From Seriola aureovittata (Eukaryota > Chordata > Actinopteri > Carangiformes > Carangidae), in NCBI RefSeq assembly GCF_021018895.1, contig NC_079376.1:21579001-21643000 (forward strand): a stretch of DNA of 64,000 nt, read 5' to 3'. Numbering within the stretch: position 1 is the first letter of the stretch; each line of letters begins with the position of its first letter. Below the pieces are notes generated by a model, which saw only the letters and a list, made by a program, of their open reading frames with translations, was not told where the DNA came from and made no database searches. Positions 22,308 through 37,800 of this stretch are shown in pieces. A program made the position numbers and the translations under genes.

Positions 22308-22405
22308 CTAAGGCTTGATGACCTGTTTGCGGTGCAGCAGCTGCAGGTGGTTGGAGTCAAAGGGAGCGGCAGAAATGAATGGATGCACAGGTGCCAGACA
22401 GGCAT
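22308..22405 (-). other. Candidate exon, unknown gene (low confidence)
   Basis: On the minus strand a branch-point-like ACTAATA (22436-22442) sits about 32 nt before a good acceptor (CTTTCGTCCCACGCTTACAG ending at 22406). The 98-nt segment has one protein-like frame, ACLAPVHPFISAAPFDSNHL then QLLHRKQVIKP. That frame ends in TAG at the very end, right before GTATTT, a plausible donor. A second possible donor, CAG/GTCATC at 22322, is weak. A second frame is also open. I do not recognise the peptide. It could be an alternative or terminal exon of a gene spanning the window, or chance. Confidence 0.25.
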
Positions 22406-26056
<3,651 letters not shown>

Positions 26057-26302
26057 CTACAGTGTCTTCTTCAGCATAAGGATAAACATAACATGTGGGT
26101 CAGCATGGAGAAGAGGATAATAAACAGGAATATGAACAGCAGCACCCTGTTGTCTCCAATCCATCACAAAGTTTGGTGGTGGGAACTGCTGAGGTGGAGG
26201 AGCGGGATCATCATGATGATTCACTTCTTCCTCTCTTTCCTCTCCTCTCCTGCTGTTGGGGGTTCTGTTCTCTTCAGGTCTTTCAGCATCAGGGTGTTCC
26301 AT
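26057..26302 (-). CDS. Candidate 81-codon small ORF, unknown (low confidence)
   Basis: A minus-strand ATG at 26302 sits in an excellent Kozak context (ACAACATGG), 9 nt after a polypyrimidine/AG that looks like a splice acceptor (TTTCCTTCTTTTGGCCATTGAG, split here as TTTCCTTCTTTTGG plus CCATTGAG). The frame is hydrophilic and acidic for about 30 residues (EEREEEVNHHDD), then Pro-rich (PAPPPQQFPPP), then MDWRQQ and a moderately hydrophobic tail. An overlapping minus-strand frame encodes a strongly hydrophobic run (VLLFIFLFIILFSML). A single frameshift would therefore turn the product into a small tail-anchored protein. Both plus-strand frames here are also open, so the region is simply stop-poor and the evidence is weak. 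I recognise no family. Confidence 0.2.
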   Translation of the reverse strand: MEHPDAERPEENRTPNSRRGEEREEEVNHHDDPAPPPQQFPPPNFVMDWRQQGAAVHIPVYYPLLHADPHVMFILMLKKTL

Positions 26303-27256
26303 GTTGTCCCTCAATGGCCAAAAGAAGGAAACTTCACCTTCTGCATTTCTGGTTAAAATAGGAGATCCTGTCACTGGATTTAATCATGGAAATTTCATGT
26401 ACTCTCCCATCCCCACATGTGAATACTGTGGTGCACCAGATGTATCACAAGGGCCCTGTGGAAGAGTCCCCAACACACAAGGTGCTACTACCACCTTTAT
26501 ATGTAATACCAAATAATGTGTTGTTCTGCTACCTCTTCTCTAAACATGTCACATGACGGGTCATGTGATGAGTCATGCTCTAATGAGTATTGCTGTTTCA
26601 TTCGACTATCGTTAAAACATTCCACACCTGGTCACCGGACCATCCCTAAATTCTTACCATCTAAAATTCAGTTTACACTGAGAAAACACTGTGCATGTCT
26701 GTTTCCATCAAAACTGTTTTGCAAAGTGTTCGACCAAATCTCACTGACTCCTCATATGGCTCTGGCCAGCAGGCGCTCCTCCATTAAAAGCTATTCCTTC
26801 CGGCAAAGAGGTCACATTTACAATAAATGTTTTCCTCTGTGTTTTTCTTTAGTTGCTATCCAGCAACTGGCTTTGCAGCAGAAGTTTTCCAGGAGAGCAG
26901 TTATCCAGGAGTTCAACTTCCAGTTGACCAGTTTTCAACTTGTGTCAACTCCAAGCGCAGATGATCATTTTACACTTTTTTGCAGCTCTGAAATCACCTC
27001 GCTCCATCTCACCAGTCCGTTTCCATGACCTTTAAGTCCGTGCGATTGTGTGCATCTTAAACACACTTTGCAACTTTTCAATCATTCATGATACATGCAA
27101 ATGGAAGAGACAAACATGCTCTCCATAAGGCGAACACATTATTGTTTATCTGAGGTTTGATCTACTTGGACTACAATATTTTTGTGGCTTTTTGGCCAAA
27201 GCTCACCTAACACAAGAACATTTATGAAACAAAAAACTGATGTGCCTCTGACTGAC

Positions 27257-27258
<2 letters not shown>
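26303..27258. other. Stretch without a recognisable gene
   Basis: A 170-codon plus-strand open frame at 26516-27028 has no domain, no repeat pattern and no splice context. I treat it as chance. Confidence 0.5.

Positions 27259-27292
<34 letters not shown>
27259..27292. repeat. (TTA)n microsatellite
   Basis: About 11 perfect TTA units. Confidence 0.97.
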
Positions 27293-28002
27293 CTAAATCT
27301 TTATATACACCAGGATCTAATGGGTAACCTGCTAATGGCGCCTACTGTGCTGGGGGTATGAGCTCTTCCACACATTATACAGTGAGCTAATTTACTGTCC
27401 AGTATGTATTGGGTGACTTCTTTATTCTACTGCAGCTCTCTAAACCTGGTTTCCTCTGGATCATCAGAGGAAATACTGGCCTAGCTGGCTGAGTTTGTCA
27501 TAATACTTACAGAAAAGGCTTTATAATGCACTTTTATCCTTACATGACTAACTTAACACAGCATTTGAATCAACTCTTCATATATATTATATATGTATAG
27601 TCTACAGTATGACTGTAACATCATGGACACACTGATTATTTTATATACTGCTTTACTTACAGAAATATGTTCTGCAATGTTTTCAAATTCCAACCATTGA
27701 CTGGGTGTCAAAATCACAAGTCAAAGTTGATTCATCCTCAGTTTTATTTCATATGTCCTCTCTCAGTGTAAAGGGTAGATGCCCTGCTGATTATAGCCGT
27801 CAATTAATGTTTTACCCATCAGTGCTTAATTAAATGTCTTAAATGCAAATTGTCGCAACTAAATGCTTCAAATATGTATTAAACCTTGTGATTCATGCAT
27901 TTCTAGAAATAAACTCAAAGGTGTTTTTCATCACATCATTGATTTGTGCACATTCCTGTTACATAAGTTATGGTAGTGATTATCAAGGCATTCATGAAGT
28001 GA
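27293..28002. other. Stretch without a recognisable gene
   Basis: AT-rich and unclassified. Confidence 0.55.
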
Positions 28003-28621
28003 ATGTGTTGAGCAGGTTCACAAAGATTCAAATCAACTAGTTCATGTTCATAGTTCACAATTTTGAAAAAAAAAAAGTTCAGTCCAAAATCTAATTCATG
28101 TTCATTTGATCCATTTAAAAAAAAATCTTTTTCAATAGAACCTCCCCTGACCCATCCACCACCAGCCAGACTACATGAATTGCTGTATACTGCTATAGAG
28201 TCAGACTGAAATTACTTTTCCTGTGAGTTTATCTCAGGTGGAGGAACTTTGCAGCTGTTGGTTCATGGTCTTCCCCTTTCTTGGTGATTTCTTGTGATTA
28301 TCATTGATTCGCTGACACTTCAAAAGACTGGTAGGATGGTACAACTTAATGAGCCGTTTCAAATTTGTTGCAGATGTGGCTGACCTTCTGATCTTCGCAA
28401 TCAGCAAAAAATATGAGCTTTTTTTTTTTTTTTTCTGTTAGAATCTGCTTTCAAATGTTCATTGGAACCGGCTGCAGCAGCATCAGCAGCTAAAGTGTTT
28501 TGGCGGTTGGTGAACAGCTTTTTGATGCATCACCTGGTGCCTGAGTGTCACACGCTCACGTTCATTAGTTGCAAACGGCTCAATGAACGCCACTCATTTA
28601 TCATGTTCATGCAGAACACCG
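28003..28621. mobile_element. hAT relic related to the 19.7-kb MITE
   Basis: The right end, read on the opposite strand, is CGGTGTTCTGCATGAACATG. This matches the left end of the 19691 element (CAGTGTTGTGCATGAACGTG) at 17 of 20 positions. GTTCATG/GTTCAC blocks line the left side, as in that element. Near the right end 'GGCTGCAGCAGCATCAGCAG' and 'TTTTGGCGGTTGGTGAACAG' are blocks I associate with a fish hAT family. The left boundary (ATGTGTTGAGC at 28003) is decayed and no target duplication is preserved. An uninterrupted T-tract lies near 28420-28435. Confidence 0.65.
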
Positions 28622-30494
28622 TATGAGGTGAAATTTTGTGACAGTTCTAGAAGAAGAAAGAAGAAATGATATATGACGGCTAAGAAAACAGTTAAAACAG
28701 AAAATAAACTAATTCTTACTGAACTCTCAACCATAACAAGCAGGAAAAGAGAGCACAGTTTACTGTTCTGGGAATTATTGATAAAGACAGTGTAAATTGC
28801 CATCTACAGGTTGTTGCCATGGTGATGAAGGAGTCACTTATTTTCACGGTCTGCTAAGCCGGGGGAATCAAAACCGGATTTAATTGTGGACTAAGCAGAG
28901 TGTGTGTTCACCTTAACAACGTTAAAATCAATTATCACCATGAGATACGTGAGGTTTCTTATTTTGTGTCATGAAAATCATCTGGAAGAGCATTCAGATC
29001 TAAACGTCAAGAGAAAACCCCGTAAATGTCTCAGGGAAATCGAGGTTGCCTCTCAGTCAGAGACATCTGTGAGATTTAGATTGAGGATTGTACACTGTGG
29101 AATTTCCTTTGATTTGGTCCAAATGATTGCCTCTTCGTGGCTGGAGGAACTTCCATTTAATTAAATTATTTACTCACCTTTGCTAAAGAGATGAAGAAAT
29201 ACAGCAGCCAGGATATAAGAAGAAGCCAGAGACCAGAAATGATAAAGCAGTCTTCGCAGAAGACTGAAGGCCAATGAGATCATTATTCCTCTTAGGGACA
29301 ACAAATCGTCTCATCAAAACCATTTTCAATCTAAAAGTGTTGAAAAGGCTGGTGATTACAATCATCCCATCCTTGGAGAGACTTGGCTAATTAGACTGAG
29401 AAGAGCCCTGAGTGGACTCCTCAAGTTCATCAATAAAAGCAGCTTAATGAGCCAGAGGTTTCACTGAAGGAGCACATCTGCCGGATTGTTGTGGATGTGG
29501 TAATGGGCGGGTAGAGAGGAGTTGGTGGAGTGGAGAATGGAGTTTTATTTAACCACATTCCTCACATGCATTCATTGGTTGAGTTCAAAATGAATATAGA
29601 GAGCTAATGAGAGGAGGGATCATCACGCTTTCACCGACCTCTCAGACAGAAGCTCGCCGGATCAAGGAGGATATAGTATTGCTGATGAATTGAATTCATA
29701 AATTAGGTTAAAAACACTTTATTTATTTCATTCATGTTGACACAAATACAATATTAATAATAAATTGTGGATTAAAAGAGTTCTTGTCAATTGTTGGGTG
29801 TCAATGAACATGTAAGGAGGCCAAGCGTCCAGTGTTACAGACAACACATCATTAATGGTCAAGTTAAAGGTTCTGTAATGGCGTCCTGAGCGCAGATCGA
29901 AGCCACACCCTCTCTGTGTGTGTTGTAATCTGAGTCTCTCTGTTCTTTGTTGTGATATCCCTTCCAGTAGCGCCTGCATGTTAGTGCATGTACGTGTGCA
30001 TGTTAGCGCATGTTACAATGTGAGTCCCTCCTGTTAAACTGTTGGCCATGCCTACGTTATCCCTCGGCGACCGCCCACACACGAAAATGACACATGAATT
30101 CAGGTGAAAGCGACCTTCCAGAATTTCCTCCACTGAGGAAACCATGTTTTCGTTTCAAAAGGCCTCCGACAAAGTGAGAGATAAAACCAGAGCACGGGCG
30201 GACTGACCATGGCGACTACCAGCTCAAATCCTGGTCGGCCGGAGGTCTGTCAGAGCTGGCTTTTCTTCTCCTCAATGAGTAAATAACTTGATGGCTACAT
30301 AATGTTTCATGTTGCTGCAGTAAGCATGATAGCAGCCGGTACCCATGTTATGAATGTGTTCGACGAATGTTGCTAGCAGGTTTACTGCTAGTATTACTGT
30401 GGAGCTGATGGTTGTGGCTGGATTGTTTTTTTTTTTTTATTGGCTCTTGTGTTCACAGTAGCTTTATTCAATTGTGCTTCCTGCTGTGTGTTTA
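28622..30494. other. Stretch without a recognisable gene
   Basis: About 1.9 kb. A tandem doublet GCATGTTAGYGCATGT occurs at 29976-30011. 'GGGCGGACTGACCATGGCGA' near 30194-30213 resembles the terminus of another fish transposon family but has no visible partner. Nothing else was recognised. Confidence 0.5.
29976..30015. repeat. Short tandem doublet
   Basis: Two copies of GCATGTTAGYGCATGTKAC-like sequence about 24 bp apart. Local duplication, no function apparent. Confidence 0.65.
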
Positions 30495-30561
30495 GTGGCT
30501 GTCAGGGTTGAGGTAAGTAGGACCCAAATGCAGCCAACACATTGGGGACGGTGCAAGCAGG

Positions 30562-30567
30562 TTTATT
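30562..30567 (-). terminator. LTR polyadenylation signal AATAAA
   Basis: The minus-strand hexamer AATAAA lies about 62 bp before the LTR 3' end and about 85-90 bp downstream of the TATA box, the usual LTR spacing. Confidence 0.75.
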
Positions 30568-30651
30568 CCAAAATAACAGACATGAACAGACGACGTGAAC
30601 AAACCCTGAACTAAACAGACGAACCAACACAGACAAAGGGGAGCACAAGGA

Positions 30652-30660
30652 CTATATAGA
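30652..30660 (-). promoter_or_regulatory. LTR TATA box
   Basis: TCTATATAG on the minus strand, at the expected U3 position of the solo LTR. The site is intact, so the LTR could in principle still act as a promoter. Confidence 0.65.
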
Positions 30661-30854
30661 CAAGGGAGGCAAGGGTGATTGAACATAGGTGAAACACATT
30701 AGGGCGGGGCAGACAATCACCACACAGACACAGGACCAAGACAGGAAGCAAAAACACTGACACAAGGAAACCAATTACAAAATAAAACAGGAAGTGCAGA
30801 AAGTCCGAACAAAACTAACAAAAGGTGTCTGCCATAGATAAACATGACAGTGGC

Positions 30855-31428
30855 TTCTATAGAACTTTTAAGATACAGGTATTACAGGGAGTGAGTTTTA
30901 AACCAGTGTTATACATCTATGATTAGTGTCATGTGATGTTAGTCATAGATTCTGTGTATAAGAAAAACGAAGTAGAAGTAGAAGTAGAAAGTGCAAGATA
31001 CACATTCAGCTGTCACGTTCTTCTTCTCAGGTTGTGATTCAGAGGTCATGATATTTTCTGTCTTCATTATATTCCTCTACAGACATTTTTTCATTGGCTC
31101 AGGTAACATCAGCGAGTGGAGACTAAAGTCTTTAAATGCCAAAGGCAAAAAGAGAAACACATTTATAAAAACCACAATATGTGAAAGGTAAGGTCAAGAA
31201 GTACGTGTTGTCCTTGACTTACACAAATCTGAATTTCTCTCGAATGAGGGAAACAATGAAGCTGCAATAAACATTTTCTTAAGCACAGCATGGGGTACGT
31301 GACGCCAAACGTATGACATATGGCTGTCTTTGTTATATGTGCCTTTATACTATTCCTTAATCGATCTGCCCATTGTATGATGCTTTGCCTTTAACGTGGC
31401 CTCAGTCCTGCTATAGGCGGATCAATTG
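30855..31428. other. Stretch without a recognisable gene
   Basis: A small GTAGAA triplet repeat lies at 30970-30990. Otherwise nothing was recognised. Confidence 0.6.
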
Positions 31429-32083
31429 CAATGCATTCAGAAAAATATTCAGATCCCTTCACATTGGTCACATTTTATGTTGCAACCTCATGCTGAAAGA
31501 GTTTAAATTTATTTTCCCTCATCAATGTACAGTCAGTTCCCCGACATGACAAGGTAAAGACAGAATTTTAGAACTTTTTGCTAATGTATTAAAAAGAAAA
31601 CTGAAATGTCACAGTGAGATAAGTGCTCTGGGCCTGGTTTGCATTAAGAATATCTCTGTATGTTGTTCTGTTCAGCTTTCCCTCAACCCTGACCAGTCTT
31701 CCTGTTCCCTCAGCGTAATGCTGCCACTGGCAGGCGGCCAGTTATAGGAAGAGTCCTGGCTGTTCTAAACTTCTTCCGTCTAAGAATTATGGACGCCACT
31801 GTGCTCTTGGGAGCCTTCAATGCAGCAGAATTTTTTTGTAGCCTTGCTCAGATCTGTGGCTTGACACAATCCTGTCTCTGAGCTCTGCGGGCGGCTCCTT
31901 CCTCCTCATGGCTCCAGTTTTCTGCTTTATACAGACAGGTGTGTGTCTCGTGTCCAATCAGCTGAATTTACCACAGGTGGACTCCAATCAACGTGCAGAA
32001 ACGTCTCAAAGGTGATCAAGAGAAATGAGACACACCTGAGCTGAATTTCAAGCATCATAGCAAAGTGTCTGAATACTACACTA
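31429..32083 (-). mobile_element. Tc1-type transposon fossil, inverted copy
   Basis: The left edge CAATGCATTCAGA matches the end of the 9736 element. The interior reads, in reverse, the same Tc1 family: blocks 'TTATGGACGCCACTGTGCTC', 'CCTTCAATGCAGCAGAA', 'TCCTTCCTCCTCATGGCTCC' and 'CAATCAGCTGAATTTACCAC'. The right end (GTCTGAATACTACACT) is decayed. About 655 bp remain of roughly 1.6 kb. The DDE catalytic part is absent and the HTH part is broken by stops. Confidence 0.8.
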
Positions 32084-34365
32084 CACTCAGTTTACACACA
32101 ACTTTTCTTTTTTTAAATAAATTTGCAATAATTTCTCTAATTCTTCAAATGAAATTAAAATTCCAAGAAATCTCAAAAGATCCAAAGAGAGAAAAAAAAC
32201 AACTGTTTTGGATGGTGTACTGATTAAAACAAGAATATTGGGTGATTTGTACCACAGACTATGTGGTCTGACCTGTGAGCTACAGTGTTAGCCTGGAGGA
32301 CAGAGTTGCACGAGCCAGTCACCATATCCAATCGCCATGCGCCTGTGTGAACTGGAAGGTCTCGTGATGACAGGAGGCTGTGACAGAATAAATGGAAAAT
32401 GACAACTTTCATTCAGGCAATAATTACTGTGTAAAAAGTGTAAGCATGTCGCCCTTACACCTTACACAAACTGTGTATACATGTAATATATATCATCATG
32501 TTGAAGTAGGTTAGGCACACTTTTCACTCACTGCTGTATTTCTCTGGCATAATTTATTTTTGGAATATTCTAACCAGCAGCAAATGAAAGCTTTAGGTCT
32601 CCGCTCTAAATAAATGTTTTCCTGTGTACAAATGTTTTCTTGAAAATTATGCGATTTGTGATTGAAGTCATGTTGTGCATTTGTGCCATCAGCCCCATCA
32701 AGGTCTTGATTTGTGTTAAGTTAAAATGCAATAGTTAAAAATATCAAGCAACTAAGAGAAACAATCTGAACCAGAAAAACATTTAATAGAATATCTACTC
32801 ATTTTAAAAACCAAACAACACTTAAGAAAACAAACAAAATATACAGGTTCATGGACAAGGAAACTTGTTAAAACAAGTTAACATGTTTTTTTTTCTTTTA
32901 AAAGAATTTGTTGTTGAAAACAAATAAAGTTACAAAATTTTGTTACAACACAGTTTGAACAATGTAATGTGACAATGTGTGTTCAGGTTTAAAATGCACA
33001 CAAATGCAATGTGTGTGTTAGTGTGCGCATGAAAAGTTCTATGAATATATATGAAGCAAACACACACATTGCCACACTGCTGTTTTTGTGTGCATGTGAA
33101 AGCTAAAGCTGGCAACTGGAGATTGTTGCTCAAATTTACTAAATTAAATCTATGTGCCGAACAACCCTGCTCACACTTCGTGATGGAATGATGTTTCCCA
33201 GCTGCCATCACTCATCACAGACTTCCAGAACTTACATCAAAATGTAGCTGATTCCTTTGTTTGTTTTCATCAGGCAGAAGTACCACATTCCCACTATTAC
33301 ATAGTTTTATAATAACTTTAATCCACAGGCCACTTGCTTTACTTTTGATTCTGTTAAACTGAAATGTTACCCTGGCAAAAAAAGGTTAGTAGTGACCAGT
33401 GACTTTCAGATGTTTTATCAGAGTAAGAGACTGCGGGGCCCGAAAATAGCTGTGTGCCAACCAGCCCTGGTCTCCCCTCCTGCTGCAATCCCATACAGAA
33501 ACGTAATATATAACATAACATATATCAAAAGTGATGTTGCCATATATGTTAAATATAATGAGATATTTGATTATCACATATATACATCCTCTGAATATAT
33601 GAAGACATAAGTTTATAACATATATGAAAAATTTGTATATGTACATACATTAAAAATATCTTTGTGATGAATTTTTATATGGTATAACATGTTGTGATCA
33701 TATGTTAACAATTTAGGTTTAATTTACAATGTATATAAACTGTATATATATATATATATATATGTAAAAATCCTACATGTTTTTATGTTTCTTGTTTTTT
33801 TGTTAGTGAAGCTGGATATGGCTCAAAGGTTGCCTGAGTGTGTTGAGGATACATACAGCTGCAGTCTGCTTATTAATATCTGACATAAAGACAGCAAAGA
33901 CATTTTCAGGAGAGAGGATGTACAATGCTGCTGGTAGAATATTATAGACCTGACTACCACACGTGTACTGTGTGTAAAGCGGTTGCTACCTTGAGGAGTG
34001 AGAGAAAGGAACGGAAACCTCAAGGATGGCATGAATACCTGAATACCTCAATATAAAAAGAAATATTTTCTTTCCTCTCCGTGCTCGCAAAGAGGAAATG
34101 AGAAGAAATTGCTATTGAGTTAATTATGAAAATATAAATATATATATAAGAGGCCCTCACGTGTAGTAAGGGCTTGTGGCAATTCCTCACACAGCAGAAA
34201 AACCACAGATGCTGTTTCTCTGATTAGTGCACACAACGTAAGGCCAGAGAGATTGATTCAGCAATGGCGTGGACAGGAATTAGCCTGGTGCGCACAGCAA
34301 GATCAGCCAAATGCCACCACACAGTGACTGAGGAGAGAGGAGAGAGGTTTATGAACAAGAGCATT
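32084..34365. other. Stretch without a recognisable gene
   Basis: It contains a very AT-rich block (33495-33770) with many ATATGT/ACATAT palindromes and an (AT)n run at 33743-33763. No supported gene. Confidence 0.5.
33743..33763. repeat. (TA)n microsatellite
   Basis: Ten or so TA units within an AT-rich palindromic block. Confidence 0.9.
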
Positions 34366-34893
34366 TGTTATAACCAGTAGCTTTTCTTCTAACCCAAGAG
34401 CAGAACACAGACTCAACGGAACGAGTTGAGCTGAATTTATTGTAAAGAGTGATGAAGGCCGAAAGAGGTCTGAGAGACGGGCAGGTGACAAATGATGGAG
34501 CAGAGAAAAAAGATGAGAGAAGCGGGGCTGGCGAGGCGACAATGGGAAAGGCAGGCGATGAGTAGCTGAATGCAGAGTCCGTCGGTGAGGGGTGGCAGGA
34601 GGGGAACGTGTGCAACTGGCAGGGAGACATGAGGAGTGTGACCCAGAGGGAGCGGAGATAAAGGTTAGGTTAAAGGCAAAAACACAAGGAAGCAAAACTA
34701 GAATTCACTAAGAGGCTTAGATGTGACTCCGCACCGGTAGAGTGAATGATGACGATTACTGGGGAACCAGGGTTGAAGTGCTGCAGGGCGGATGAGATGA
34801 TGAGATGCAGGTGTGCTTCTGGAAGCAGTCAGGAGGAGGGGCTGAGTGGAGCAGGTGAGGAGCACACCTGGAGTGCTGGCTAGGACCATGACA
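34366..34893 (-). mobile_element. LTR-like tract (possible solo LTR)
   Basis: It starts TGTTATAACC and ends CATGACA, so it has TG..CA ends. Read on the minus strand it begins TGTCATGGTCC, like the TGTCA start of the LTRs at 30.5 and 54.1 kb. An AATAAA (around 34437-34442) lies near the far end at a position like that in the 30.5-kb LTR. The flanking pentamers do not match (GCATT and TTGTT), so the boundaries or identity remain uncertain. Confidence 0.4.
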
Positions 34894-37800
34894 TTGTTGT
34901 GTGCAGATGATTTACAGCTGAACTGTTTGTGGTGCTGTGCTGCTCTGTGCCGGCTCTTACTTGCCAACATCCTCCTCCTCTAACATGTCTCTCACCCTGA
35001 CCCGTAGCTAGCATTTTAGCAGCTTTAGCAGGTACATCTGAGTCGTTATCATGGTCGTTTCCATCCAAGTAACTGCTGTATTCTTCAATATCGCTCCTCG
35101 CCAGCCATTGTCTGAAAAAAAAATATTTCCCATACTGCGATTTTCCAATTTGAGTCTTAAAAATAAAAACATCATATAAAATGTGGGTACATCTCATCCG
35201 GCTCTAAAGGTAGAAGAAGCATGTCACAGACATCACACTCAGTCTTAATGGGTTAGCATATTAGCATTGTCATTATGAGCAAGTACATAGCATGCCAATA
35301 CCACCATTTAGCTGAGAGCTTGCCAGCATAGTCTTGTTTAACAACAGCTAACTGTGAGGCTATTCTTTGCTGGTATTATGTTATCACTGGTTACCATAGT
35401 GTATATTGACTTCAGTGGGGATTGGCCTTCAGTTCTGACCTTGGTAGTTCCGCTCCACTTTTCAGATGTTAAAAATGATGTATAAAACTCTAAAGTCAGC
35501 ACTGTGCACTGGAAATTATGGCTTTTCAAAATTGTTCATATGAATGGCCATAAACATAACCTCCATCTGAACAAATAAGCCTCGCTGGGGGCCACAGCAA
35601 AGCAACCATTAAACAGGAGTCCCCTGTAGCTCAGATCAGTTTTTTTGTGCAGTCAGTCTGCCAAGAGTAAAACTCAGCAGTCCATATAGCAGACGGCTAT
35701 TACGACCCTGAACCAAACGACTCCCCTTGGTCTTTAATGGAGGCCTCTGCGAATGGAGTATGAATCAGGAGACTAACATGCAAGTCGGGAGGAGTGGTGC
35801 GGACAGGGATATCACAAGGCCCAGCTCAGACAGTAGCAATAATGCAGCCCTCCAAATCCTATTATCATTGTAATGGAACGGATGGCGTGGGAGGAGAGAA
35901 GATAGGTGTGTGGGAGGGGGAGAGGGATGAGGTGGAAGGGTACTCCTTCTTTCTGTTTCTCTCCCTTTGTCTCAAGAAAAATATGTGTGTACACTTACAC
36001 ACGAATAGACCTCTGTCTTATTTCCAGGGTAAGAAAAATCTCTGCGGTGACACCTGCGTGTCAAATAAATGTCTCCCTAAAGAAGAAAAACGCCAGGAGA
36101 AGTGGTGATTTCTGATGCAACTCTAAACTTTAACTGAAAACATCTTTCAGGACTCAGCCAGGAACAAGTCAGCAAGAAATGTACAACATAAAAAAACAGC
36201 ATGAGATATGGCAGTAATACCTTGAGACTGAGAGAAATAGTGTTTCAGAGATGAAACAGAGATGCCTGATAAATCAGACAGGCAACAAATAGTACCACAG
36301 GTCTTTATCGCATACTGTTCATGTAAAGAATACTGTACAGGATGGAATGTCAAACCTAATAATCATCTGCAAATACTCCAGCCCTCAGAGCAACTTGACA
36401 TAACAGATAAGAGAAGCGATGAACCCTGTCTGCCCAGAGTCCTCATTATAACTTTCAAATAGAAGCACTATATTTTAAACAGTAATTTAGCTGGTCAAGG
36501 GGCTAATATGTGACCTGTAGGCATCAAAATCTTATGGATGCTTTAACAAAACCTATGACAGCAGCACGGACAAACCCTGTGGCCCAAATGGACAGATATA
36601 CAAATAGACACCCCAACCACAGTGCTTATTAAAATAATGCATTTGATGAAATTCAGAATTCTGTAAGTGGCACTGTATCCTCTGTCCAGTGATTATCACT
36701 TGTCATGCTGACAACCCCGTTCTTCTCTTATTCATTATGAAAAACGGGAAACCCATCACCTCTTTTGAGATAAGAGTAGCTCAAAACCTAGTAGATGGCT
36801 GGACTGCGTATGGTGTGAACTTGAGGACATAGTTGAAAACTGTTGTGGAACCGCTGTAAACAACTGACTCTTCGCATCCTATTTACATCCTGCCTTATGT
36901 CAGCTGGTTTCAGCCCTTCATCTCTTTGCTTTTCTCCTCCTCTCTGTGCTCACATATACAGTATTTTGATGCAGCTGAATTACCGTTAAAGTTGTTCTCA
37001 TTTACACGTTTTTCTGTTTCTCTTGTCAGACAAAAGAACAATTTGATATAGTGGCTGAAACGCGGCCCATTGAAATGACTTCAAGCCATTTCCAAGCTGC
37101 TGCTAAAATCCTGATTTTAAAATTGTAACATCGTCTCAAAAAATCACCAAACACAGATATTAAAGGCAGAGACTGTGCTGTGATTATGGTTATAGTTAGT
37201 TACAGAATTATCACTTAGAAAGAAAGTGACAGAATCTCATATATTTTCTTATTTAGTTTGTCTGACAGCTCACAGCCTTTGTCTGGGTGAGACTTCCCTT
37301 CTGCTCAGAGTAGACACAGAGAAAGTGCAGTAGTGGTGACTCTCTTGCCAAAGTTTGTCCAAAAAGTCACTTGGTGTTGCTTGGTGGTTTTTGAAAAGAA
37401 AAGTCTCTAAAACTAGCAACAAATGTGCAAAGTTGGCAATGGGGAAACTCCCATTAAGTCATGTAGCATTTGGCTGACCAATGGTGGAACTATGACCACT
37501 CAACTCTATCACTCACTAAGTCAGTCAGTCATTAACGATTATAGGGCTGGCCCTGCTGTTGTGGTCCAGTCAATAAAAGCTTCCATGAAGGTTAAATGGG
37601 AAAAATCTGGGTTTTTTTTCAATTTTGAGTCAAAAAAAAAAGATGCACTATATGTGTGTATGAGCTTTGCAGACTGAGCCGTCATTCTGTGTCATTTCAT
37701 TTATTGTATGTAGCCTATTGGTTTGTTGTATTAATTAATATTATGCCTTTTACGCCCCACTAAAATCACCCTGCAAATACTAGAAGTTAAACTAAGCTGG

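Larger units (their letters stand above)
30500..30849 (-). mobile_element. Solo LTR with 5-bp target duplication
   Basis: The 350-bp element starts TGTCAGGGTTGAGG and ends CATGACA (TG..CA ends). Perfect 5-bp repeats GTGGC flank it (30495-30499 and 30850-30854). Read on the minus strand it has a TATA box (CTATATAG, 30652-30659) and, about 90 bp further on, a polyadenylation signal (GAATAAAC around 30562-30567). About 60 bp of U5-like sequence follows. This is a textbook solo LTR, left by recombination between the two LTRs of a provirus-like retrotransposon. The family (gypsy or ERV) cannot be decided from the LTR alone. Confidence 0.9.

Noticed and set aside
26516..27028. 170-codon plus-strand open frame
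   Set aside because: No recognisable motif, no periodicity and no splice or promoter context.
27259..27292. CRISPR-like or other regular repeat array
   Set aside because: It is a simple TTA microsatellite without spacers, and the genome is plainly eukaryotic.
34366..34893. Confident solo LTR call
   Set aside because: TG..CA ends and AATAAA are present but flanking pentamers GCATT and TTGTT do not match, so it is kept only as LTR-like.
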